Source: Gemmatimonas sp.
GTDB lineage: Bacteria > Gemmatimonadota > Gemmatimonadetes > Gemmatimonadales > Gemmatimonadaceae
Direction of reading: 5' to 3'
DNA length: 46,676 bases
Assembly: GCA_011390885.1 (NCBI GenBank)
Contig: JAABRO010000023.1
Location: forward strand, 1 to 46,676
Position 1 is the stretch's first letter. The number at the start of each line of letters is the position of its first letter. The notes below the pieces were generated by a model that was not told the origin of the DNA, searched no databases, and worked only from the letters and a program-made list of their open reading frames with translations. A program made the translations under genes and the position numbers. This document shows positions 41,489-46,676 of the stretch, piece after piece.

Positions 41489-41739
41489 TGCTCTGGTTCT
41501 CGCAGGCCTTCCTCAAGGCCAGCCTGGCGTGGCTGGGGCTGGGGTTCGTGCTGCGGGCCCAAGGGCAGGTGGCGGGCACGGCGGTGCTGGCCACGGGTGG
41601 CACCCTGTCGGCGCTGGGCGCCTACACGTTCATCTGGCTGATCTGGCGCACCATCGACGGGCCGCGCGGATTGCGCAACGCGGTGGCGGCGGCGAGTCAG
41701 GCCACCGAGGGGCCGCGGGCGCTCCGGGTGCAGCAGTAA
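41488..41739 (+). CDS. Small two-helix membrane protein
   Basis: An 83-residue protein with two hydrophobic helices (AFLKASLAWLGLGFVL and LSALGAYTFIWLIW) and a short charged tail. ATG 41488 overlaps the stop of the RIC-domain gene as TGATG, so translation is coupled. No family is recognised. Its context suggests involvement in NO or respiratory adaptation; nothing in the sequence shows a cofactor site. Confidence 0.6.
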   Translation: MLWFSQAFLKASLAWLGLGFVLRAQGQVAGTAVLATGGTLSALGAYTFIWLIWRTIDGPRGLRNAVAAASQATEGPRALRVQQ

Positions 41740-41863
41740 CAGGCGCCGTTGCCGGTTCGCGGCGCGACGTCGGGTGCCTTGGTCGCGACGTGTCGCGGGA
41801 ACGGCACGCGGCATGACGGGCTTGGTCTTGCGTTGGCAGAAGGCATTTCGGAGTTGTTTATGC

Positions 41864-41920
41864 GAAAATCAGGGAAACCCGCCCAGTCATCACGGATTTT
41901 CCCTGACGCTCCCTGATTTC
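41864..41920. repeat. Low-GC inverted repeat with TCCCTGA core
   Basis: GAAAATCAGGGAAA (41864-41877) is matched in reverse complement by two overlapping halves downstream, TTTTCCCTGA (41897-41906) and TCCCTGATTTC (41910-41920). The patch is clearly AT-richer than its surroundings and lies in the 276 bp gap before the secreted-protein gene; the rest of that gap shows nothing recognisable. Confidence 0.5.
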
Positions 41921-42015
41921 GGCGGCCCCATCATGCAGGCAGCACCATGCGGCCATGCGCTGCAGGGTGCGCTGCGGCTACCGATTCACGTGCTTCACTT
42001 TCCGAGGACTTGATC

Positions 42016-42684
42016 ATGTCGCGATACATCACCCTGCTGGCCGCGGCCGCCACGTTCGTGGCTGGCGCCTCCGTCGCCGGCGCGCAGGAGCAGCCGCCCA
42101 CCAAGCTGCCCGCCGCCACCACGGTCGGGGCTGCCAAGTCGGTCACCGTGCAGAACGACCGCGCCACGCCCGTCACGCTCTACCTCGACGCCGGCCGCCT
42201 CGAGCGCGCCATCGGCACCGTGGCGCCGGGCGCCGTGAGCACCCTCGAGCTGCCCGCCTGGGCCGTGAAGGGACAGCGCACCGCGAAGCTCGTGGCGCGC
42301 GCCGAGGGCGAGCAGTTGGCCGCCGCTTCCTACACGCTGCCGCTCGACGCGATCGTGCCGGTGGGCGTGCTCGTGCCGCCCCGCGCCGGACTGCCGCGCG
42401 TGGACAGCGCGCTCGTGACGGTGCCCGCCGGAGCGGCCGACAAGGCCACGGTGACGGTCACCAACGAGCGTTCGGCGCCGGTGAAGGTGTTCGCCGAGCA
42501 GGGGCTGCTGGTCGTGTCGCTGGGTGAAGTGGCTGCGAAGTCGGAAGGCACGCTCGTGCTCCCCGAGTCGCTGACGGCGCGCAAGGGCGCGATCCGCGTG
42601 TTCACGCGCTCGGGCGTGAAGGAGCAGGCCACGAAGGCGCTCGACCTCAAGAACGGCGACCGGATCTCCGTGATCGTGATGTAA
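42016..42684 (+). CDS. Secreted protein with two Ig-like beta repeats
   Basis: A 222-residue protein with a clear signal peptide (ITLLAAAATFVAGASVAGAQ). The mature part has two similar halves: KSVTVQNDRATPVTLYLDAGRLERAIGTVAPGAVSTLELPAW and KATVTVTNERSAPVKVFAEQGLLVVSLGEVAAKSEGTLVLPE (in parts), each resembling a small beta-sandwich domain, a pattern seen in secreted proteins of this phylum. The function is unknown. GAGGA upstream supports ATG 42016, and a hairpin terminator follows the stop. Confidence 0.7.
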   Translation: MSRYITLLAAAATFVAGASVAGAQEQPPTKLPAATTVGAAKSVTVQNDRATPVTLYLDAGRLERAIGTVAPGAVSTLELPAWAVKGQRTAKLVARAEGEQLAAASYTLPLDAIVPVGVLVPPRAGLPRVDSALVTVPAGAADKATVTVTNERSAPVKVFAEQGLLVVSLGEVAAKSEGTLVLPESLTARKGAIRVFTRSGVKEQATKALDLKNGDRISVIVM

Positions 42685-42708
42685 GCAGCTGGCAGGGCAG
42701 GAGGGACG

Positions 42709-42736
42709 GGGGCGCGTCGCGGGTGCGGCGCGCCCC
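42709..42736 (+). terminator. Hairpin terminator after the secreted-protein gene
   Basis: GGGGCGCG (42709-42716) and CGCGCCCC (42729-42736) are perfectly complementary, with a 12 nt loop, followed by TCTCGCATTCT. Confidence 0.55.
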
Positions 42737-42773
42737 TCTCGCATTCTGAACCTTGCGAGCAGCTCGCGTTCAG

Positions 42774-43118
42774 TTGACCGCCGATTCCGAACCCAGCATT
42801 CACCCGTTGCTGAGCACGTCCGCGCGCACCCTCTCCTCACTCGACGTGCGCATCAATGCCGAGTCCGCCAGGCTGATCGCCGATGCGGAGCACGCGATCC
42901 GCGACCTGGATGCGATGGCGATCCCGCCGCTGGCACCGCTGACTCGGCTCCTGCGGCGCACCGAAGCGACTGCCTCCTCCGAACGCATGGCGCGGGTGCG
43001 GTGGACGGACCGCGACCGCGCGCTCGACCCGTCCACCCTGAACCAAGGGCAGCGCCATCAGCGCTACGGTGCGGAATACTCGATCGTGGACCTGGGCGAA
43101 GTGGCGCCGCGCGGCTGA
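42774..43118 (+). pseudogene. Remnant of a Fic-family protein N-terminal domain
   Basis: The frame encodes LIADAEHAIRDLDAMAIPPLAPLTRLLRRTEATASSERMA (in parts), which closely follows the N-terminal domain of Fic (AMPylator) proteins: L-x-D-A-E-x-A-I-x-x-L-D, then A-P-L-x-R-L-L-x-R-T-E-x-x-A-S-S-x-I-E-G. Here the inhibitory-helix-like SSxIEG has become SSERMA, and no Fic catalytic core (HPFxxGNGR) follows. Only about 115 codons remain. It has no good start or ribosome site. It could be a dead fragment or a short stand-alone protein. Confidence 0.45.
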
Positions 43119-43127
43119 GCAAATGAA

Positions 43128-43154
43128 CAGGCCGCGCCTGTGGGGCGCGGCCTG
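43128..43154. terminator. Bidirectional hairpin before csbD
   Basis: CAGGCCGCGC (43128-43137) and GCGCGGCCTG (43145-43154) form a perfect 10 bp stem with a 7 nt loop. It lies 24 bp beyond the csbD stop and just after the Fic-like frame. Confidence 0.65.
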
Positions 43155-43177
43155 CCTGGCGTGAATGTGTGGGCGCG

Positions 43178-43417
43178 CTACTCGTTCATCGCGCCGAAGC
43201 CGTCATTGCGATGCTGCTCGTCCATGGTGCGCTCGAACGCAGCTACTTCGTCGCTCACGGCCTCGCTGGTCTTGCCGTACCGCTCCTTGAGCTTGCCGAT
43301 CAGCTGGTCACGCCTGCCGGCGATGACATCCATGTCATCGTCGGTGAGCTTGCCCCACTGCTCGCGCACCTTGCCCTTGAGCTGCATCCAGTTGCCTTCG
43401 ATGATCTGGTTGTTCAT
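43178..43417 (-). CDS. CsbD family stress protein
   Basis: A 79-residue protein starting NNQIIEGNWMQLKGKVREQWGKLTDDDMDVI (in parts), the CsbD signature, continuing with AGRRDQLIGKLKERYG. CsbD-like proteins are small, hydrophilic and induced by general stress; their molecular role is unknown. AGGAGA just upstream supports ATG 43417. It lies downstream of the BON lipoprotein gene on the same strand (79 bp), a pairing often seen in stress-related gene groups. Confidence 0.93.
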   Translation of the reverse strand: MNNQIIEGNWMQLKGKVREQWGKLTDDDMDVIAGRRDQLIGKLKERYGKTSEAVSDEVAAFERTMDEQHRNDGFGAMNE

Positions 43418-43496
43418 GCTCTGATCTCCTCTCGCCGTCACGGTCGATCACCCGCCGTTCATTCGAAGCGGCGGGCTGCTGCACGCGGTCCGGCGC

Positions 43497-43856
43497 TTAC
43501 GGCCGGACCGCGAGGTTGTTCACGATCGAGTAGCCGGCCGCCTTCGACGCCGCGATCTCGCCGGCGATGCGCTTCTGCTCCTCGGTCCGCACGGCGCCAT
43601 TGAGCGTGACCGTCTTGGTGGCCTCGTCCGTGTCCACGTTGATGTCGCTCGCACCGACGCGTTCGTCGGCGATGATCGCGGCCTTCACCGAGGCCGTCTC
43701 GAGCGCGCCCCCCATGGCATCGGCCGTCGCGGAGGCGGCCTCGGCGGTCTTCTCGGCGGCCACCTCCGTGTCCTCCTTCACGCCTTCGGCGGTGTTGCCG
43801 CACCCGATCGTAAGAGCGAGCAACGCCATGCTGATGCTGATGCCGATAGTCTTCAT
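43497..43856 (-). CDS. BON-domain lipoprotein
   Basis: A 119-residue lipoprotein: signal peptide with lipobox ending at Cys19 (LALTIGCG), an Ala/Glu-rich linker (EDTEVAAEKTAEAASATADAMGGALE), and one BON domain (VKAAIIADERVGASDINVDTDEATKTVTLNGAVRTEEQKRIAGEIAA, in parts). BON domains bind phospholipid surfaces, as in OsmY, and protect the envelope in osmotic stress. GGAGT upstream supports ATG 43856. It is likely co-expressed with csbD as an envelope-stress pair. The 503 bp upstream, to the kinase gene, holds no convincing gene. Confidence 0.9.
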   Translation of the reverse strand: MKTIGISISMALLALTIGCGNTAEGVKEDTEVAAEKTAEAASATADAMGGALETASVKAAIIADERVGASDINVDTDEATKTVTLNGAVRTEEQKRIAGEIAASKAAGYSIVNNLAVRP

Positions 43857-44359
43857 TGCCGACTCCTTGATGATGAATGCCGAGGACCGTCGCGACTCGA
43901 GGCCGCGCCGGTCGCACTGAAAGATCGGGGGTTCGGGGCGTCGCAACCATCGCCCGCGGGAGGGACTGTGGGAGTGCTCCATTGGGAGTAGGCGAGCTCG
44001 TGCGTGCGGGCGCGCGATGGGCGTCGGGCCGGCAGCGTGCACGCAGCACGGCCTCGCGCGTGGCCTGTGGGAACTCGGGGTGGGCAAACTCCACGTCCTC
44101 GACGGTGCTGCGACGGAGCGGCACGACGGGCGACATCCTCCCGTGTCCTCCTGCATGCGTGCCAGGGACGCGCCCGGTGTGAGCGTTCAGCGGGCGAACG
44201 GCTGGATGCACGCAGTGCATCTCTGCCCCCGAAGCAGCCAGCCACCTCCAGTGTGACACTCCGGGCCCCTGGCGCATGGCAACGCCGAACCCGCGGTGAC
44301 GCCGCACCACAGCAGTCAGTCCGGTTTGGAGAGACCACGAGCCCCTCCTCGCCCCGCGC

Positions 44360-46303
44360 ATGCCGCCTGCCTCCATCGCGCCCGATTCGCTGTTCGTCGC
44401 CTTCCAGGCGGCGCTGGCCGGCCGCTACTCCATCGATCGCGAGCTGGGTCGCGGCGGCATGGGCGTGGTGTACCTCGCGCGTGAGGTGATGCTCGACCGG
44501 GCCGTCGCGATCAAGCTGCTGCCGCCGGCGATGGCCACGCAGCCGGCCCTGCGCGATCGCTTCCTTCGCGAAGCACAGCTCGCCGCGAAGCTGTCGCACC
44601 CGCACATCGTGCCGATTCACAGCGTCGACGCGATCGACGACTTCGTGTTCTTCGTGATGGCGTACGTGGACGGCGAGACGCTCGCGCAGCGCGTGCAGAC
44701 GCGCGGACCGCTGCCGGCACGCGAAGGCGCGCGCGTGCTGCGCGAAGTGGCCTGGGCACTCGGCTACGCGCACGTGCAGCAGGTGGTGCACCGCGACGTG
44801 AAGCCGGACAACATCCTGCTCGAGGCGAACACCGGGCGTGCGCTCGTGGCCGACTTCGGCATTGCGGCGGCTACCGGTGACGCGGGCATCGGCAATGCGC
44901 CCACGAGCGACATCGGCCGCGAGCAGATCGCGGGCACGCCGGACTTCATGAGCCCGGAGCAGATCCTCGGCGCCGACATCGACGCGCGCAGCGACCTTTA
45001 CGCGCTCGGGGCCACGGCCTTCTACGCGCTCTCGGGACAGCTGCCCTTCGCCGGCGCGAACACCGGCGACATGCTGGCGCGCAAACTCACCGCGTCGGCA
45101 CCCTCGCTGGCCTCGACCGGCACCCGCGTGCCGCGCAAGCTCGTGCAGCTCGTGGACTGGTGCCTCGCGCGCCAGCCCGCCGACCGTCCCGCGAGCGCGC
45201 AGCTGATCGCCGACCAGCTCGGCGTGGCGATCGAACAGCGCCGCGAGCTGCCGGTGGCGCTGCGCGCGTTCGTGAAGCGCAACGGCCGCACCGATGGCGC
45301 CGGCACGATGCTCACCCTGGTGGGCACGGTGGTCGGGGCCGGCGTCGTGGCGGCGATTGCCGGGCCGGTGCAGGCGCTCGCGGTGACTGCGCTGAGTGCC
45401 GTCGTTGCGCCGGTCACGTTCGGCGTGCTCGCAGCCCGACGCATGCTCGACCTCGGCTTCACGCACCAGGATCTCGCGCCGGCCTTCGAGGCGGAGCGGG
45501 AGAGCAGTCGCGAGGAGCGCGCGGTGCACCCTGGTCGCCTGCGACGCCTCGCGGAGTCGGTGCTGCGGCATGTCGCGCGGGTCTCCTCGGCGACCACGGC
45601 GGCGGTGATTCCCGCCATCGCGCAAGGTTCCGAATCGGGGTGGCTGTACGGCATTCCGCTGGTGCTGCTGTGCCTTGCCGTCGCGATCCCCAGCGTGTTC
45701 GGCTATCTGGTGGTGCTGCAGCTGCGCCGAGATGTGGACGTGGAGTTCTGGAGCCGCGTGTGGACGGGTCGCTTCGGCGCGTGGGCCTTTGCGTTCGCCA
45801 GGAAGTGGCGCGGACGCGCACCGGTCGCGCCGGCCATGACGCACCGCGCCACCGAACTGTCGCTCGGCCTCGCCGCCGAGCAGCTCTTCGAGAGCCTGCC
45901 GAAGGCGTCGCGCGAATCCCTCGGCGACCTGCCCGCACTCATCGAGCGGCTGCAGCGCGACGCCAACGCGCTGCGCACCCGGTTCGATGCGCTGCAGCAG
46001 GCGCTGCACGGGTCCGTGCCGTCGGTCTCGTTGTCGGATGACGCTGAATCGACACACCATGACGCACTCGCGGAGGAGCGCGACCTCGTGCAGTCGCGCC
46101 TGCGCGAGACGGTGAGTGCGCTCGAGAACATCCGCCTCGGCCTGCTGCGCCTGCACGCCGGGTCGCTCAGCCTCGAGTCGCTCACCACGCACATCGGCAT
46201 GGCGATGGACGCCTCCGACCAGGTGGATCGCCTGCTCGAGGCGCAGCACGACGTGGATGCCGTATTGCGCGTGCCGCAGCACGTGTCCCTCACACCGGCC
46301 TGA
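44360..46303 (+). CDS. PknB-type serine/threonine protein kinase with membrane tail
   Basis: A 647-residue protein. The kinase domain (about 23-290) has the Gly loop LGRGGMGVVYLA, catalytic K52, HRDVKPDN with D146, DFG (165-167) and the GTPDFMSPEQ activation segment, all intact. Three hydrophobic segments follow (about 315-335 TLVGTVVGAGVVAAIAGPV, the adjacent ALAVTALSAVVAPVTFGVL, and about 435-455 IPLVLLCLAVAIPSVFGYL). The C-terminal 180 residues are coiled-coil rich (LPALIERLQRDANALRTRFDALQQAL). There is no PASTA domain. It phosphorylates Ser/Thr targets, which are unknown. The next gene, 5 bp downstream, may be a functional partner. Confidence 0.93.
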   Translation: MPPASIAPDSLFVAFQAALAGRYSIDRELGRGGMGVVYLAREVMLDRAVAIKLLPPAMATQPALRDRFLREAQLAAKLSHPHIVPIHSVDAIDDFVFFVMAYVDGETLAQRVQTRGPLPAREGARVLREVAWALGYAHVQQVVHRDVKPDNILLEANTGRALVADFGIAAATGDAGIGNAPTSDIGREQIAGTPDFMSPEQILGADIDARSDLYALGATAFYALSGQLPFAGANTGDMLARKLTASAPSLASTGTRVPRKLVQLVDWCLARQPADRPASAQLIADQLGVAIEQRRELPVALRAFVKRNGRTDGAGTMLTLVGTVVGAGVVAAIAGPVQALAVTALSAVVAPVTFGVLAARRMLDLGFTHQDLAPAFEAERESSREERAVHPGRLRRLAESVLRHVARVSSATTAAVIPAIAQGSESGWLYGIPLVLLCLAVAIPSVFGYLVVLQLRRDVDVEFWSRVWTGRFGAWAFAFARKWRGRAPVAPAMTHRATELSLGLAAEQLFESLPKASRESLGDLPALIERLQRDANALRTRFDALQQALHGSVPSVSLSDDAESTHHDALAEERDLVQSRLRETVSALENIRLGLLRLHAGSLSLESLTTHIGMAMDASDQVDRLLEAQHDVDAVLRVPQHVSLTPA

Positions 46304-46308
46304 GCCGC

Positions 46309-46676
46309 ATGCACCACAAGCCCGTCATCACCGCCGACGCCGTGTCACCCGAGTGGATGGGTGCGGCTGCGCGTCCCCTGCCCGATCGCGCGCACCACGC
46401 GGGCCCGCTCGTTGGCGAGCGCGCGGACGGCGAGTCATTGAGCGACGCGCCAGCGGCGAGCGTGTGGCGCTCGGCGCTCCGGTGGCTGCGTGATGCCACG
46501 ATCGGCCTGGCGATCATCACCAGCATTCCGCTGGTGGCGATCGCGGCGCGGGGCCATGGGCTCAACTTCAACGAGACCGGACTCGCCGCGAAGATCGCGC
46601 AGGTGGAGCCGCTTCGCGTGCTGCGCCTGCCGACTACGAGCGAGCTGTCGCCGCTGGCCGCGGGGCAGCTGTGGCA
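46309..46676 (+). CDS. Membrane protein, 3' truncated by window
   Basis: An open frame starts at ATG 46309, 5 bp after the kinase stop, and runs off the window. The visible 122 residues comprise a polar N-terminus, one hydrophobic helix (DATIGLAIITSIPLVAIAA) and the beginning of an extracytoplasmic region. No family is recognised. Close spacing suggests co-transcription with the kinase gene. Confidence 0.6.
   Translation, partial: MHHKPVITADAVSPEWMGAAARPLPDRAHHAGPLVGERADGESLSDAPAASVWRSALRWLRDATIGLAIITSIPLVAIAARGHGLNFNETGLAAKIAQVEPLRVLRLPTTSELSPLAAGQLW

Noticed and set aside
43900-44136. Minus-strand frame from ATG 44136 (SPVVPLRRSTVEDVEFAHPEF...) with coding-like third positions
   Set aside because: It runs without a stop into the BON gene in another frame, no family is recognised and no ribosome site is visible. 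It may be a gene fragment but cannot be supported.
1-46676. CRISPR arrays, tRNA or rRNA genes, insertion sequences, prophage or integrase genes
   Set aside because: None was seen. The repeated elements found are isolated palindromes without regular spacers or a transposase.

Overview
The window is about 70% GC and gene-dense, with many 1-8 bp overlaps (ATGA/GTGA) and frequent GTG starts. Codon use, gene content (paired WYL regulators, DUF5995, DUF6526, DUF2911, a PknB-type kinase with a long membrane tail) and a small group of bacteriochlorophyll-type genes all fit a Gemmatimonadota (Gemmatimonas-like) chromosome. That placement is inferred from gene character, not from a database match. No tRNA, rRNA, CRISPR array, insertion sequence or prophage was seen.

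Layout. 1-3.5 kb: end of a CheB/CheR-type fusion and an overlapping hybrid histidine kinase whose second PAS domain looks like a LOV domain without its cysteine. 3.5-8.8 kb: RidA, DUF5995, RmuC and a PafB/PafC-like WYL pair. 8.75-10 kb: DAHP synthase (aroF) preceded by a promoter, an aromatic-rich leader peptide and a terminator hairpin, i.e. a probable attenuator. 10-15.4 kb, minus strand: Vgb-like beta-propeller, prephenate dehydratase, then bchE-hemN-bchJ, a tight tetrapyrrole/bacteriochlorophyll cluster. 15.4-19 kb: PH-like protein, degenerate M48-like membrane protein, short UvrC-like GIY-YIG nuclease.

18.9-20.6 kb: two copies of a palindromic repeat flank a small protein plus nucleotidyltransferase pair. 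20.2-25.8 kb: a HxlR-DJ-1/PfpI-NTF2/ABM-NADP oxidoreductase redox group, zinc-ribbon protein, cupin, ZIP transporter and an Asp-rich lipoprotein. 25.8-30 kb: flavin reductase, FeS-type photolyase, and a second palindromic repeat family flanking a decayed DUF2911 gene. 30.1-37.2 kb: a complete CecR-YbhGFSR-like efflux operon (TetR, TolC, HlyD, two ABC ATPases, two ABC-2 permeases) under two TetR-type palindromes. 37.3-41.7 kb: FeoB with an unusual membrane-anchored DtxR/MntR-FeoA fusion, divergent from an FeS-type Rrf2 regulator with a RIC/ScdA N-domain protein; one intergenic region carries an iron-box-like operator and a second palindrome. 41.7-46.7 kb: secreted protein, Fic N-domain remnant, CsbD, BON lipoprotein, Ser/Thr kinase and a truncated membrane protein.

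The parts most worth attention are the bchE-hemN-bchJ cluster, the aroF attenuator, the membrane-tethered DtxR-FeoA regulator and the two families of long palindromic repeats.
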